DNA of 63,043 bases from DATKMP01 sp963790045 (GCA_963790045.1 CAWBMS010000019.1:1-63043), one strand, 5' to 3'. Shown: positions 9,039 through 19,178, numbered from the stretch's first letter. Notes: generated from the letters alone by a model not told the origin. Program-made: numbers and translations.

Positions 9039-9189
9039 ATTTGCAAGGCGGGGATGAATGTTGCTTTTTGTCCGAGAGTAGTTGAAGAAAAACGGTAACC
9101 GTAGATGGTAGAATATTCTGCCACAAAACCGTTGAGAGGTCGGAGGTGTTTAACCGATTCGTACGAACCATAAGAAGAAAAATGTAAAG

Positions 9190-9939
9190 ATGAATACACG
9201 TGAACGATATGAAGATACATTTTTTATTACTTCGTATGAAGCAGACATGTATGGCAACTGTTCGCTCTTTGCATTGTTCAATCGATTTCAAGATATAGCC
9301 GGCAAGCATGCAGCATTGCTGCAAGTGGGATACGATGAATTACAGCAAGTGAAATTGGCGTGGGTGCTTTCTCGCATCAAGCTCCAGATTATTTCGATGC
9401 CTCGCTGGGGAGAACAAGTACAGCTTGCGACGTGGCCCAAAGGGATCGATCGGTTATTCGCTATGCGTGATTTTTGCCTGACGAACGAACGGGGAAAAAC
9501 ACTGGCGGCGGCAACATCGGCATGGCTGCTCATTGATGTTGAAAAAGGACGTCCGCGAAGGATTGAATCGCAACCTATCGACTTACGTTTTCCCGGCGCA
9601 CCACATGCTCTTCAGGAACCGCTGGATAAAATCCAGATGCCGGATACTTTGAGCCCTGTCTTAGAGAGGCAGATCTGGCTCAGCGATATTGATACAAACC
9701 GGCATGTAAATAATGCACAATACGCAAAATGGATTGCAGATTGTTTTTCACAGGAACAATTTGCACAGCGACATATTTCGACATTGCAAATTAATTATTT
9801 GGAAGAAACATTATTAGGTGATACAATAACATTGCATAAAACACCGGAAGAACAATTTGCAGATGAATATTTTCTTGCGGGTATAAGCCGCATCAAAAAG
9901 ACTCAGGTCTTTCATGCACGCGTTTTGTGGAAATATTGA
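9190..9939 (+). CDS. Acyl-ACP thioesterase (FatA/FatB-like, double hotdog)
   Basis: The 249-residue product has the tandem hotdog layout of bacterial acyl-ACP thioesterases. The N-terminal half has YEADMYGNCSLFALFNRFQDIA; the C-terminal half has the diagnostic DTNRHVNNAQYAKWI, where the Asp-Asn-His set lies in the active site. It should release free fatty acids from acyl carrier protein in the cytoplasm, setting chain length or allowing exogenous-type fatty-acid use. It stands alone on +, with 150 bases upstream holding no recognised feature. Confidence 0.88.
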   Translation: MNTRERYEDTFFITSYEADMYGNCSLFALFNRFQDIAGKHAALLQVGYDELQQVKLAWVLSRIKLQIISMPRWGEQVQLATWPKGIDRLFAMRDFCLTNERGKTLAAATSAWLLIDVEKGRPRRIESQPIDLRFPGAPHALQEPLDKIQMPDTLSPVLERQIWLSDIDTNRHVNNAQYAKWIADCFSQEQFAQRHISTLQINYLEETLLGDTITLHKTPEEQFADEYFLAGISRIKKTQVFHARVLWKY

Positions 9940-10070
9940 TGATGAACCGACCGATCATTAATAGAAAAAATGTTAAATCAAAACAATAATATAAATTTTT
10001 ATTTCAAAAAGAGATTGATTCCCAGAGGCATTCTTCCTATTTTCGATGTTGAAAGTGAGGCAGCAAAGAT

Positions 10071-10787
10071 ATGATAGTTTGTCCAGTTTGTCAAACAGAA
10101 AACGACCAATATGCGGTTATCTGCCGCTCGTGCCGTGGATTTCTTCAGAATAAAATTTCCAATCTTGATCTGTTTGAAACCGCATGGCTTATCATCGAAA
10201 AGCCACACGTGGCATTTCAGCGCATTGCAACGGCTGATCACAAAAATTATTCAGTATTTTTGTATGCACTGCTTGGCATAGGATTCGCGTTTGCAGAGTT
10301 ATGGCTATTTAGAGCAGGGAATAGGTTTGAATCGCTTTTCACGCTTCTCCTATTTTGTATTTTTGCTGGCCTTGCAAGTGGATTGATTTTATTTCCAATC
10401 CTTACATCGATTCACTGGATCATTTCAAAGATTTTACATCAAAAAGCAGGATTTCGCAATTCCATTGGCATTACGGCATATTCGTTAGTGCCGATAATTA
10501 TTTCAATAATTTTTATTTTACCTATTGAACTCCTGACATTCGGTATGTATTTTTTTACATTCAATCCTGATCCGATAACGGTCAATGCGTTGTCCTACAT
10601 TACGTTGTTGATTTTGGATGGATTGATGGGCTTATGGTCGATCATTTTATGTTTGGTCGGCACAAGAGTCGGACATCAGATAAGCTGGTTCAAATCTGCT
10701 GTCGTTGTTCTTTGTGTGTTAGCGGTCCTTGCAGCGTGTGTGTACGGTGCAGGGCATGCAATCGGTTTATTGCCGATGGTTGCGTAA
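10071..10787 (+). CDS. Zinc-ribbon Yip1-type membrane protein
   Basis: The first 25 residues form a zinc ribbon (CPVC-x11-CRSC). A linker leads to five hydrophobic segments between about residues 60 and 235, in the arrangement of the Yip1 family. Such proteins sit in the cytoplasmic membrane; their bacterial function is not established. The stop codon is followed at once by the ATG of the zincin gene (10788), so the two genes are almost certainly translated from the same message. Confidence 0.75.
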   Translation: MIVCPVCQTENDQYAVICRSCRGFLQNKISNLDLFETAWLIIEKPHVAFQRIATADHKNYSVFLYALLGIGFAFAELWLFRAGNRFESLFTLLLFCIFAGLASGLILFPILTSIHWIISKILHQKAGFRNSIGITAYSLVPIIISIIFILPIELLTFGMYFFTFNPDPITVNALSYITLLILDGLMGLWSIILCLVGTRVGHQISWFKSAVVVLCVLAVLAACVYGAGHAIGLLPMVA

Positions 10788-11165
10788 ATGATATTAGAGC
10801 GGTTTGAGCAGATTGCACAAGAAGTGATGGAGCGGTTGCCGGCGCAGTTTAGTGATAGAATCGATAACGTGCGCATTGTGGTGGAAGAATATCCGTCTGA
10901 AGAAACAATGCATCAGATGCACGCGTCGAAAACATCGTTGCTGGGATTTACCAGGGCATTCCGTTGACGCATCGCAACACATGGAACGAGTACCAGCCCG
11001 ACAATACCGGATACGATTTATTTGTATCAGCGCAACATTGAATCGTTGTGTAGAACGGAAAAAGAAATTGAAGCACAGATTTACGAAGTTCTTTTACATG
11101 AAATTGGACATTACTTTGGCATGAACGAAACTGAAATTCGGCGTGCCATGCGAAATTATAAATAA
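10788..11165 (+). CDS. Minimal zincin-type metallopeptidase (PF06262-like), two compensating frameshifts
   Basis: Frame by frame, the sequence reads MILERFEQIAQEVMERLP, then IVVEEYP and LLG, then IYQGIPLTHR, then TIYLYQRNIESLC and finally VLLHEIGHYFGMNE. This is the order of motifs in the short zincin-like family, with the zinc-binding HEIGH near the C-terminus. One base is missing near 10945 and one is extra near 11004; start and end are in the same frame. Joined length is about 125 residues, normal for the family. The role is unknown: a cytoplasmic protein with a metzincin-like site. Both lesions are probably sequence errors. Confidence 0.8.
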
Positions 11166-11194
11166 CAATATACTTACAGAATCGAGAGAACATT

Positions 11195-11491
11195 ATGGCA
11201 AAAGTCATTCTTCAAATATCCTATGAAATTAATCCAGAAAAGCGCGATGAATATCTTGCACTATCAGTAAATTTAAAAGCGCACTTCGCTTTGGCGTTGA
11301 AGAAAAACTATACCATCTTTGAACAAAAGGGAAAGAAAAATTTCTTTGTTGAACAGTTTGAATGCGCTTCTATGGAAGAATATGAAGCATTAGAAGATGG
11401 AACAACTGAAAGTGGCGAAGCGTTGGTCAATCAACTGGAGTCCGTATTGAAAGACGGCAAAGCAAAGTATGCGACGCTGATCGAGATATAA
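11195..11491 (+). CDS. Small protein of unknown function, ferredoxin-like fold suspected
   Basis: The 98 residues begin AKVILQISYEINPEKRDEYLAL, followed by alternating helices and strands and the acidic segment MEEYEALEDGTTESGEALVNQL. The beta-alpha-beta pattern and length recall stand-alone antibiotic-biosynthesis-monooxygenase-like (dimeric alpha-beta barrel) proteins, but no catalytic residue can be identified. It follows the zincin gene by 29 bases and is followed by a hairpin and a terminator, so it ends the operon. Confidence 0.6.
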   Translation: MAKVILQISYEINPEKRDEYLALSVNLKAHFALALKKNYTIFEQKGKKNFFVEQFECASMEEYEALEDGTTESGEALVNQLESVLKDGKAKYATLIEI

Positions 11492-11519
11492 GTTCATGGT
11501 TCACGTTGATGCTTGCCGG

Positions 11520-11539
11520 TCCGCATTCTGTTTGGCGGA
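11520..11539 (+). repeat. Short palindrome TCCGC/GCGGA
   Basis: TCCGC (11520-11524) and GCGGA (11535-11539) are separated by 10 bases. It resembles the CCCGC- and CCGC-type hairpins found in two attC sites and near 49865. Confidence 0.45.
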
Positions 11540-11565
11540 TCGAAGCGTGGATTTCAAGATACGAA

Positions 11566-11599
11566 GTCATCCTTTGACAAGCTCAGGATGACTTTTTTT
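11566..11599 (+). terminator. Intrinsic terminator after the Yip1-zincin operon
   Basis: A 7-bp stem GTCATCC (11566-11572) / GGATGAC (11586-11592) is followed by seven T. The stem and its loop (tttgacaagctca) resemble a palindrome that I recall as widespread in bacterial genomes. Confidence 0.75.
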
Positions 11600-11701
11600 A
11601 TGTTGTTATTCTCCCGTAGTTTTTTCTCGTGTCTTGGTACAGAATTCTTTTTTTCGTATTTTAGGTATGTCAGGGTAGGATGAAAATATTTTTGAAAGAT
11701 C

Positions 11702-12157
11702 ATGGCAATGTCTCTTACAGAACAAATCAATGCGGATTTAAAAGCAGCAATGAAGTCCGGCGATACAGTGAAGTTGAATACCATTCGCTCGATTCGCGCA
11801 CAGATTATTGAATTCTCCAAAAGCGGAACCGGCGCAGCCATCACACCGGAAATTGAAATGTCGATGCTGCTGAGCGCAGCAAAAAAACGTAAAGAATCCA
11901 TTGAGATGTACGAAAAGGGCGGGCGCCAGGACCTTGCGGATCAGGAAAAACGTGAATTAGAAATTATCAGTTCCTATCTTCCCAAACAAATGACGAAAGA
12001 AGAAGCAGAAGCCGTGATCACAAAAATTATTTCGGAGACCGGTGCAGCGTCGGCAAAAGATTTCGGCAAAGTGATGCCGTTAGCAATGAAAGAATTAAAA
12101 GGAAAGTTTGACGGAAAAGTGGTACAGGAAATCGTGAAGCAAAAATTAGGAGCATAA
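11702..12157 (+). CDS. GatB/YqeY domain protein
   Basis: The 151-residue protein is a stand-alone YqeY domain: an N-terminal helical segment (LTEQINADLKAAMKSGD, then LNTIRSIRAQI) and a C-terminal segment (KDFGKVMPLAMKELKGKFDG). The C-terminal part resembles the tail of the GatB subunit of the amidotransferase that makes Gln-tRNA or Asn-tRNA; the role of the stand-alone form is not settled. The start may be ATG 11702 or ATG 11708. The CvpA gene follows after 4 bases, so the two are co-transcribed. Confidence 0.88.
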   Translation: MAMSLTEQINADLKAAMKSGDTVKLNTIRSIRAQIIEFSKSGTGAAITPEIEMSMLLSAAKKRKESIEMYEKGGRQDLADQEKRELEIISSYLPKQMTKEEAEAVITKIISETGAASAKDFGKVMPLAMKELKGKFDGKVVQEIVKQKLGA

Positions 12158-12161
12158 CACT

Positions 12162-12692
12162 ATGCTGTTAGACATTTTAATTGCCGTACCGATCATTCTT
12201 TTTACACTGATGGGGTTGCGTGATGGCATCGTTCGTAAATTGATTGCCATTCTCGTGATGATCGGTGGATTATTTATAGGGCAGATCTATCAACACGATG
12301 CCGGAGAATTTCTTATCTCGAAGCTTAATGTCGATCCTTCTAATGCTCCCATGCTCGGCTACTTAACTATTTTTTTCGGTTTAGTGGTGCTGCAAGCGTT
12401 AGTGTATCGATTAGTTGCAGGAAACTATAAAATCGGCGGCGTAGCGGATCGCATTATTGGTTGTGTGCTGGGTTGGGCGGAAGGAATGTTGTTTGTCAGT
12501 GCGTTGTTATTGATCTTACTGCCGACAGGATTTCCTGCAAGAGAGACGTCCAAAGATTCACGATTCTATAAATCGGTTGTAAATATTGCGCCGCAAATAT
12601 TGGACGTACAATCTGGACTGGATACGGAGTCTGTTCAACAGTCGTTAGGAATTCCGTCCAAAAAAGACGAGAAACCAAAAACTGAAAATTAA
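12162..12692 (+). CDS. CvpA-family membrane protein
   Basis: The 176 residues contain four hydrophobic segments in the first 135, with GLRDGIVRKLIAILVMIGGLFIG near the start, as in CvpA (colicin V production) proteins. A polar C-terminal tail ends in a Lys-rich stretch. These proteins lie in the cytoplasmic membrane and affect envelope processes; the exact activity is unknown. In many genomes cvpA lies next to mutS2, as it does here. Confidence 0.85.
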   Translation: MLLDILIAVPIILFTLMGLRDGIVRKLIAILVMIGGLFIGQIYQHDAGEFLISKLNVDPSNAPMLGYLTIFFGLVVLQALVYRLVAGNYKIGGVADRIIGCVLGWAEGMLFVSALLLILLPTGFPARETSKDSRFYKSVVNIAPQILDVQSGLDTESVQQSLGIPSKKDEKPKTEN

Positions 12693-12728
12693 TTTTCATC
12701 TGAGATTCGAGGGAACCAAAAAACAATC

Positions 12729-15107
12729 GTGACTGCATCTTCGCCGCAACATTCCGAAACTCTGCTTGCCGTGCTCCGCAAACTTGAATTTGATAAAGTT
12801 GTTGAACACGTGAGCGAGCTGTCTCTATCGGATTCCGGCAAAGCGCACGCCTTACAAATCCTTCCTGCGTTCGATTTACAAACTATTGAACCCGAACTCA
12901 AAAAAGTTTCCGAAGCAAAAGAATTGTTGATCGTCGAAGATGTTTCACCGCTTGAAACATTTCGTGACATCCGCGTTGCGCTTAAGAAGACAACCGTGGA
13001 AAACCAAGCGCTGTCCATCAATGAATTGCTGGAAATCAGCGTTGTTCTCCGAATTTCCCGCTCCCTAAAAACATTTTTTGCCAAACGGCAGCCGCTGTAT
13101 CCACTGCTGCAAGAATACCAGCAGCAACTTACCGCGGATAAGATTACCGAGTTTCATATCACGGAAGCATTGGATGATCATGGATTTGTGAAAGACAGCG
13201 CCAGCAAAGAATTGCGCACCATCCGGCGATCCATTATGTCCGCAACGGAATCGCTTCGCAAAAAATTAGAAGCGATTCTCCGGCATATTTCTGAAAAAGA
13301 ATTTGCGCAGGATGAGATTGTCACGACACGCGATGGGAGATTTGTAGTTCCTGTGAAAGCGGAATACAAAAACAACGTTCCCGGATTTATTCATTCCACA
13401 TCCGCAAGCGGAGCCACGGTTTTTGTTGAGCCGGCAGAATCATTAGAATTGAACAATAGTCTGCGTGAATTGCAATTGCAGGAACAGCGAGAGATACACC
13501 GCATCCTTGTTGATCTTACACGCCAGGTTGCTGCAATTCGTGAACCGCTGGAACATACGTTCACTGTGTTGACTACGCTCGATGTCGTTTTCGCCAAAGG
13601 AAAATATTCCATTGAAATTATCGGCATTGCTCCAACGTTTTCTTCAATCCAAAAAATAAAGCTGCAAGGTGCGCGCCATCCCATTTTATTGCGGCACATG
13701 AAAAGGGAAGAGGTCGTTCCGCTTTCCATTGAACTTGGAGAAGAAGCAAACACGTTAGTCGTGACGGGTCCGAATGCCGGCGGAAAAACCGTTGCGTTAA
13801 AAACCATCGGGCTTCTTGCGGCATGCGCACAAGCCGGATTGCATATTCCTGTTGCATCGGATTCCGAGCTTGCCGTCTTCCAGAATTTCTTTGTCGATAT
13901 TGGTGACGATCAATCGATTGAAAACGATCTCAGCACGTTCAGTTCGCATTTAATGCGATTGAAACACATGCTGAGCGAAGCGGATGCGCATTCACTGATC
14001 TTGCTCGATGAGATCGGTGCAGGAACAGATCCTGCAGAAGGCGGCGCGCTTGCTGCTGCGATCTTAAGCGAACTAACAAAGCGGCATGCAATTACTATTG
14101 CCACGACACACCACGGCGCACTCAAAGTGTTTGCACACGAAACGCCCGGCGTGCTAAATGGTTCTATGGAATTCGATCAATCGAATTTACGTCCAACGTA
14201 TCGCTTCAAGAGCGGCATTCCGGGCAGCAGTTTTGCATTCGAGCTTGCAGAACGCATTGGCATCGCCTCTAACGTGCTTCAGGACGCGCGTACGCGCCTT
14301 GGAAGCGAGAAGATGCAGCTTGAGTCGCTCTTAATCGAATTAGAGCGCCAATCGCAAGCGTATCAACTTGCATTAAAGAATGCTGCCGAAGAAAAGCAGG
14401 CGGCAGAGACGCTTGCTCGTTCGTATGAATATAAAACGACGCAATTGAAACGCGAACTGAGCATCATTCGCAAAAAAGCTGTTGAAGAAGCTCACGAGAT
14501 TGTGCAGAATGCACATGCAAAAGTCGAACAATCGGTTAAAGTAATTCGCGAACGCGGCGCGGATAAAGAAGCGGTGCGTTCGTCGAAGCAAGCGCTCAAA
14601 GGTTTGAGCGAGCAACTTCAGCAAATGTCCGCCAACGAAGAAAGTGTTGACACTTCCGAACAAGAAAAAATTGTTATTGGAGACAAGGTGCATTTGCGCG
14701 AAGGAACAGAACGCGGTGAAGTGATCGAAGTGCAAAACAAATATGCCATCGTCGAAATGCGTAATTCACGTTTGCGCGTTGCGTTAAAAGATTTACGGAA
14801 AGAATCTTCCAAGCAACCCGTCGTCATTTCAACGTCATCGCCGCACATTGAAACACCGGAAGCTACGAATGAAATCGATCTTCGCGGATTATTTGGCGAA
14901 GAAGCAGTTGCACAAGTGCAAACATTTTTGGATAATGCGTATGCGGCTGGTTTGCATCGCGTGGACATTATTCACGGAAAGGGAACCGGCGCATTGCGCA
15001 AACATATTACCGCATTTCTTCAAACCTATCCCCACGTCAAAGCGTTTCGTCTGGGTGAATGGAATGAAGGAGGCACAGGCGTTACTGTTGTAGAGTTGTC
15101 AGAATAA
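12729..15107 (+). CDS. mutS2: Endonuclease MutS2
   Basis: The 792-residue protein has the full MutS2 layout. The N-terminal core and clamp region is followed by the ATPase domain with Walker A VTGPNAGGKT near residue 344 and a LILLDEIGAGTDPAEGG Walker B. A long coiled coil with many Gln and Glu lies at about 535-640. The C-terminal Smr nuclease domain starts near residue 715 (EIDLRGLFGEEA, then IHGKGTGALR). The mismatch-recognition domain of MutS is absent, as expected. MutS2 acts on branched DNA and/or on collided ribosomes. The start is GTG at 12729, 36 bases after the cvpA stop. Confidence 0.95.
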   Translation: MTASSPQHSETLLAVLRKLEFDKVVEHVSELSLSDSGKAHALQILPAFDLQTIEPELKKVSEAKELLIVEDVSPLETFRDIRVALKKTTVENQALSINELLEISVVLRISRSLKTFFAKRQPLYPLLQEYQQQLTADKITEFHITEALDDHGFVKDSASKELRTIRRSIMSATESLRKKLEAILRHISEKEFAQDEIVTTRDGRFVVPVKAEYKNNVPGFIHSTSASGATVFVEPAESLELNNSLRELQLQEQREIHRILVDLTRQVAAIREPLEHTFTVLTTLDVVFAKGKYSIEIIGIAPTFSSIQKIKLQGARHPILLRHMKREEVVPLSIELGEEANTLVVTGPNAGGKTVALKTIGLLAACAQAGLHIPVASDSELAVFQNFFVDIGDDQSIENDLSTFSSHLMRLKHMLSEADAHSLILLDEIGAGTDPAEGGALAAAILSELTKRHAITIATTHHGALKVFAHETPGVLNGSMEFDQSNLRPTYRFKSGIPGSSFAFELAERIGIASNVLQDARTRLGSEKMQLESLLIELERQSQAYQLALKNAAEEKQAAETLARSYEYKTTQLKRELSIIRKKAVEEAHEIVQNAHAKVEQSVKVIRERGADKEAVRSSKQALKGLSEQLQQMSANEESVDTSEQEKIVIGDKVHLREGTERGEVIEVQNKYAIVEMRNSRLRVALKDLRKESSKQPVVISTSSPHIETPEATNEIDLRGLFGEEAVAQVQTFLDNAYAAGLHRVDIIHGKGTGALRKHITAFLQTYPHVKAFRLGEWNEGGTGVTVVELSE

Positions 15108-15144
15108 AAGAATTTGGTCAATTTATTTTTTTTGAAAGCATAGA

Positions 15145-17391
15145 ATGGAATCTCATTTTAAACCGGCACTTGGAAATGAACCTGAAGTTAATTTTGAACT
15201 CGCAAAGCAGCACGGATTATCCGAAGAAGAATATGAACGGATACAAAAAATCCTCGGACGTGTTCCGACCTACACGGAACTTGGCGTTTTTAGTGTGATG
15301 TGGAGCGAGCATTGCAGTTATAAAAACTCCATCGCGCTGTTAAAGACATTGCCCAAAAAAGGAAAGCATCTCTTAGTCGAAGCTGGCGAGGAAAACGCAG
15401 GGCTTGTGGACATCGGCGATGGATTGGCTGTATCATTTAAAATCGAAAGCCATAACCATCCCTCAGCCGTTGAACCGTACCAAGGTGCAGCAACGGGTGT
15501 CGGCGGCATTTTGCGCGATATTATTTCCATGGGTGCACGCCCGATTGCTGTTTTAAATTCGTTACGCTTCGGCAATCTCTCCGATCCTCATACCAAACAA
15601 TTAGTGACGCGCGTGGTAAAAGGCATTGCCGATTACGGAAATAGCTTTGGCGTTCCAACAGTTGCCGGTGAAGTGTATTTTGATAATTCCTACGGCGAAA
15701 ACCCGCTTGTGAATGCTATGGCAGTCGGTATCGTCGAGCACGGCAAGGTGGCAAAAGCACTTGCGGAAGGCGAAGGAAATCCTGTGCTAATTGTAGGATC
15801 GAAAACCGGACGGGATGGAATACACGGAGCGACGTTTGCGTCTGAAGAAATTTCCGAAGCATCCGAAGCAAAGCGGCCGTCTGTGCAAGTCGGTGATCCG
15901 TTTGCAGGGAAACTTTTGCTTGAAGCAACGCTTGAAGCAATTGCCACTGGATATCTTGTAGGTGTGCAAGATATGGGCGCAGCCGGAATCATTTGTTCAA
16001 CATCAGAAATGAGTGCGCGCGGTAATTCCGGTATGTTGATTGATACAGAAAATATTCCCATCCGCGAAAACGGAATGAGCCCGTACGAAATTCTTTTATC
16101 GGAATCTCAAGAGCGCATGCTCTACATCGTCAAAAAAGGACACGAAGATGCGATAATCGCTATCGCAAAGAAATGGGACTTAGATGTACAAGTCGCAGGC
16201 GTTGTTCAGTCAAAGAATTTATTAGAGATCAAAATAGGAGGGAAGAATGTCGTTACGGTTCCTCCCGATGTGTTGGTCCTTGGCGGCGGTGCACCCATAT
16301 ACCATCGTGAAACTCGTGAGCCGGCATATTTGGCCAAAGCGAATAAGTTTGATATTGCGACGTTGGATGTTCCAGCTGATCTTAATAAAACGTTGAAAGA
16401 CCTTCTTGCAAGTCCAAATATAGCAAACAAGCATTGGGTATACGAGCAATATGATTCTATGGTTCGCACGAATACCGTAGATACGACTTTTTCTGATGCC
16501 GCTGTCGTTCGCATCAAAGGAATTAAAAAAGGATTGGCAGTAAAGACCGATTGCAATGCACGATTCGTATATTTGAATCCGCGGCGCGGAACGAAAATTG
16601 CTGTTGCCGAATCAGCGCGTAATGTTGTTTGCGTTGGTGCAAAACCTATTGCAATAACAAATTGCTTAAACTTTGGAAATCCTTATGATCCAGAGATTTA
16701 CTGGCAGTTTAGTGAAGCGATTCTAGGTATGAAGGATGCTTGCCTTGCATTCGAAACTCCGGTGACTGGAGGTAACGTCAGTTTTTATAACGAGGGTCCA
16801 AGCGGCGCTATCATTCCAACGCCGGTTATTGGTATGCTCGGCATTATCGACGATGCAGACGCTGCTATGACCGCAAATTTCAAACAGTCAGGCGATCTTG
16901 TTCTTGAATTAGGCATGAACAAGTGTGAGCTTGGTGGATCCGAGTATTTATCTTTGCGTACAGGAAAAATTCTCGGCAACGCACCTGAGATCGATTTACA
17001 GTATGAAAAACGTTTATATGAGCTGACGTTAGAACTTATGAAGAATGATCTTATTAAGTCTGCACATGATGTTTCGGACGGCGGCATTGCAATAACGATT
17101 GCCGAAGGATTATTTGCAGATCATAAGCTGGGATTTGAGCTTACAGGTTCGTATCTGAACAGCAAACGAGCCGATGCAACGTTGTTCGGAGAATCACAAT
17201 CGAGAATTGTTATAAGCGCGGATAATAAAAATATAAATACGATTAAATTGCTGGCAGATAAATTAAAAATTCATTCTGCAATCATCGGAAAGATTACCAA
17301 TACCGGAAAGCTCAACTTAGGGAAGCATATCAGTGTTGATGTTTGTGAATTGGATGATCTTTACAGCGGTGCAATAGAGAAACTTGTATAG
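15145..17391 (+). CDS. purL: Phosphoribosylformylglycinamidine synthase, small PurL type
   Basis: At 748 residues this is the small PurL, which works in a complex with PurS and PurQ (neither is in the window). It catalyses the ATP-dependent conversion of FGAR to FGAM in purine synthesis. The motifs expected of the AIRS/FGAM superfamily are present: YTELGVFSVMWSEHCSYKNS near the N-terminus, the Lys/Glu-rich ESHNHPSAVEPYQGAATGVGG, and GGNVSFYNE near residue 541. The gene is complete with no frame break. It is 37 bases downstream of mutS2. Confidence 0.95.
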   Translation: MESHFKPALGNEPEVNFELAKQHGLSEEEYERIQKILGRVPTYTELGVFSVMWSEHCSYKNSIALLKTLPKKGKHLLVEAGEENAGLVDIGDGLAVSFKIESHNHPSAVEPYQGAATGVGGILRDIISMGARPIAVLNSLRFGNLSDPHTKQLVTRVVKGIADYGNSFGVPTVAGEVYFDNSYGENPLVNAMAVGIVEHGKVAKALAEGEGNPVLIVGSKTGRDGIHGATFASEEISEASEAKRPSVQVGDPFAGKLLLEATLEAIATGYLVGVQDMGAAGIICSTSEMSARGNSGMLIDTENIPIRENGMSPYEILLSESQERMLYIVKKGHEDAIIAIAKKWDLDVQVAGVVQSKNLLEIKIGGKNVVTVPPDVLVLGGGAPIYHRETREPAYLAKANKFDIATLDVPADLNKTLKDLLASPNIANKHWVYEQYDSMVRTNTVDTTFSDAAVVRIKGIKKGLAVKTDCNARFVYLNPRRGTKIAVAESARNVVCVGAKPIAITNCLNFGNPYDPEIYWQFSEAILGMKDACLAFETPVTGGNVSFYNEGPSGAIIPTPVIGMLGIIDDADAAMTANFKQSGDLVLELGMNKCELGGSEYLSLRTGKILGNAPEIDLQYEKRLYELTLELMKNDLIKSAHDVSDGGIAITIAEGLFADHKLGFELTGSYLNSKRADATLFGESQSRIVISADNKNINTIKLLADKLKIHSAIIGKITNTGKLNLGKHISVDVCELDDLYSGAIEKLV

Positions 17392-17446
17392 AAGGGTGAA
17401 CGCGGACAATACTTATTCCGCATAATATATATTATAACTATATCAC

Positions 17447-18361
17447 TTATTCTGGAACTTGAATCCAGACACTCTTTGGTTCTATTGACAACTCTGCTTT
17501 TATAGCATTGTTACTGATAATCTCACCATCAACATGGATAACTGTCGGCGTTTTGGATTGCATTTGCAGTTGTTTGGTGTTTAATAGTTCGATCCCATCA
17601 ACTGATCCGTGCAATCCTTTCGGCACTTTCCATACTGCCTTAAGTATTCTTCCCATCCGCATTTTCGGTACAATACATATCTGAAACATAGCATCATCCG
17701 GCTGTGCCTGTGGCGTTAACTTGAATCCGTCGCCTTCGAATTGTCCGTTGCCAACGCAGACAAACAACGCCGTCAGTTGTTTCGCCCAGAAATCAGATTT
17801 TATTTCGACCTCAATGGGCTTATATCGTATCAATGTTTTTATTGCAGCATAACCATATAACGCAATACCGTGTAGATAGTTAATGGCTTGTGTCTCGCGC
17901 GCAATTTCTGCATCTAATCCCATTCCGAAACTATTAAGAAACTTCTTTTGAATGACAAAATTTGTGTTTTTCTCTGTTACAATTACACTGCCAAGGTCAA
18001 AGAGTTTTCGTTTTCCGTTGAATGCAATATCTAAGGCACGATAAGGATCGTTTGGAATGCCGATTGATCGAATAAAATCATTCCCGGAGCCGATTGGCAA
18101 TATTCCGATCGAAGTCTTTGTTCCAGCAACAGCCGCAGCAACGTTATTCAACGTGCCGTCGCCGCCTGCAGCAATAATCACATCAACATCGTTTGCCATG
18201 TCTTTGGCAAGCTGATAGGCATGTTCTGGGTGCTGAGTGCGTTCAAAAAGAAATGTCGGATGCTTTTTACGGATAACGCCAAGAAGCTTTCGTTCAATCC
18301 GTCGGGCTTTTCCTTTGCCTGCAACAGGATTAAAGACGATACCGATTTTTTTAGACATCAA
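17447..18361 (-). CDS. Diacylglycerol/lipid kinase family protein (YegS-like)
   Basis: The 304 residues match the soluble lipid-kinase family. NPVAGKGKARR near the start is the first signature, and the GGDGTLNNVAAAV loop at about 66-78 is the nucleotide-binding and catalytic motif. GSGNDFIRSIGIP follows, also diagnostic. The protein phosphorylates a lipid such as diacylglycerol at the membrane surface, probably for phospholipid recycling. Its start overlaps the end of dapF by 11 bases, so the two are translationally coupled. Confidence 0.9.
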   Translation of the reverse strand: MMSKKIGIVFNPVAGKGKARRIERKLLGVIRKKHPTFLFERTQHPEHAYQLAKDMANDVDVIIAAGGDGTLNNVAAAVAGTKTSIGILPIGSGNDFIRSIGIPNDPYRALDIAFNGKRKLFDLGSVIVTEKNTNFVIQKKFLNSFGMGLDAEIARETQAINYLHGIALYGYAAIKTLIRYKPIEVEIKSDFWAKQLTALFVCVGNGQFEGDGFKLTPQAQPDDAMFQICIVPKMRMGRILKAVWKVPKGLHGSVDGIELLNTKQLQMQSKTPTVIHVDGEIISNNAIKAELSIEPKSVWIQVPE

Positions 18362-19178
18362 TACTGCCGCGAAACGTAATGACAGCCGGGCCTATGAGTT
18401 GAATATCGGAAAAATCCATCTCCGATATTCTCTTGAACTTTACTGTGAGCTTTTTTCCGCTCTTAGGTATAACTGTGATGGGCGATGGAATCTTCCAGAG
18501 TGTCGATGCAATGAGCGCCGAAGCAACACTGCCTGTACCACAGGCATACGTTTCTGCTTCAACACCACGCTCATAAGTTCTTATAAAGATTTGCGATGCC
18601 GCTGTTCGCTTAATAAAATTTACATTGGTTCCATCAGGCGCAAAGTTCTGATGATAACGAATTTGTGCCCCGATAATTTCGACAGGCGCATCTTCAAGCA
18701 AATGAAATTTCGTCACCATCTCATCCACATCGATCACGACATGCGGTGCACCCGTGTTGATAAAATGATACGGATAAATTTTATCATTAATCGTTAATCG
18801 TTCGTTGAATGCTGCATCCCATGGCTCTACCATCGTCAATGCGACTTGATTTTTTAAAATTTTGGAAGTATAAATCCGTTTGTTGGCAATGAATCGTTGC
18901 TCTTTTCCTGCGGCACCGAGCGTATAGGCAAGATAAGAAATGCATCGGCCTCCGTTGCCGCACATACCGCCATAGCTGCCGTCAGCATTAAAATAGCTCA
19001 TCGTGTAGTCGGCACCTTTGGCTTTATCGATCAGTATCAATCCATCGGCGCCAATGCCGAACCGCCGCTCGCACAGTTTTCTTGCAAGAGCAACTTTATT
19101 TTTTATCCGTCCGTTCCGATTATCGATCATAACAAAATCGTTGCCGGCGCCGGACATCTTATAAAATTCAATTTTCAT
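18351..19178 (-). CDS. dapF: Diaminopimelate epimerase
   Basis: The 275-residue enzyme interconverts LL- and meso-diaminopimelate for peptidoglycan and lysine. The two catalytic cysteines are visible: Cys73 in GMCGNGGRCI and Cys213 in YACGTGSVAS. The start KIEFYKMSGAGNDFVMIDN is canonical. The gene is the first of a two-gene unit with the lipid kinase. Confidence 0.95.
   Translation of the reverse strand: MKIEFYKMSGAGNDFVMIDNRNGRIKNKVALARKLCERRFGIGADGLILIDKAKGADYTMSYFNADGSYGGMCGNGGRCISYLAYTLGAAGKEQRFIANKRIYTSKILKNQVALTMVEPWDAAFNERLTINDKIYPYHFINTGAPHVVIDVDEMVTKFHLLEDAPVEIIGAQIRYHQNFAPDGTNVNFIKRTAASQIFIRTYERGVEAETYACGTGSVASALIASTLWKIPSPITVIPKSGKKLTVKFKRISEMDFSDIQLIGPAVITFRGSIDV

Noticed and set aside
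9039..9189. A tRNA or riboswitch between apt and the thioesterase gene
   Set aside because: No cloverleaf or T-loop consensus and no known riboswitch core could be found by eye.
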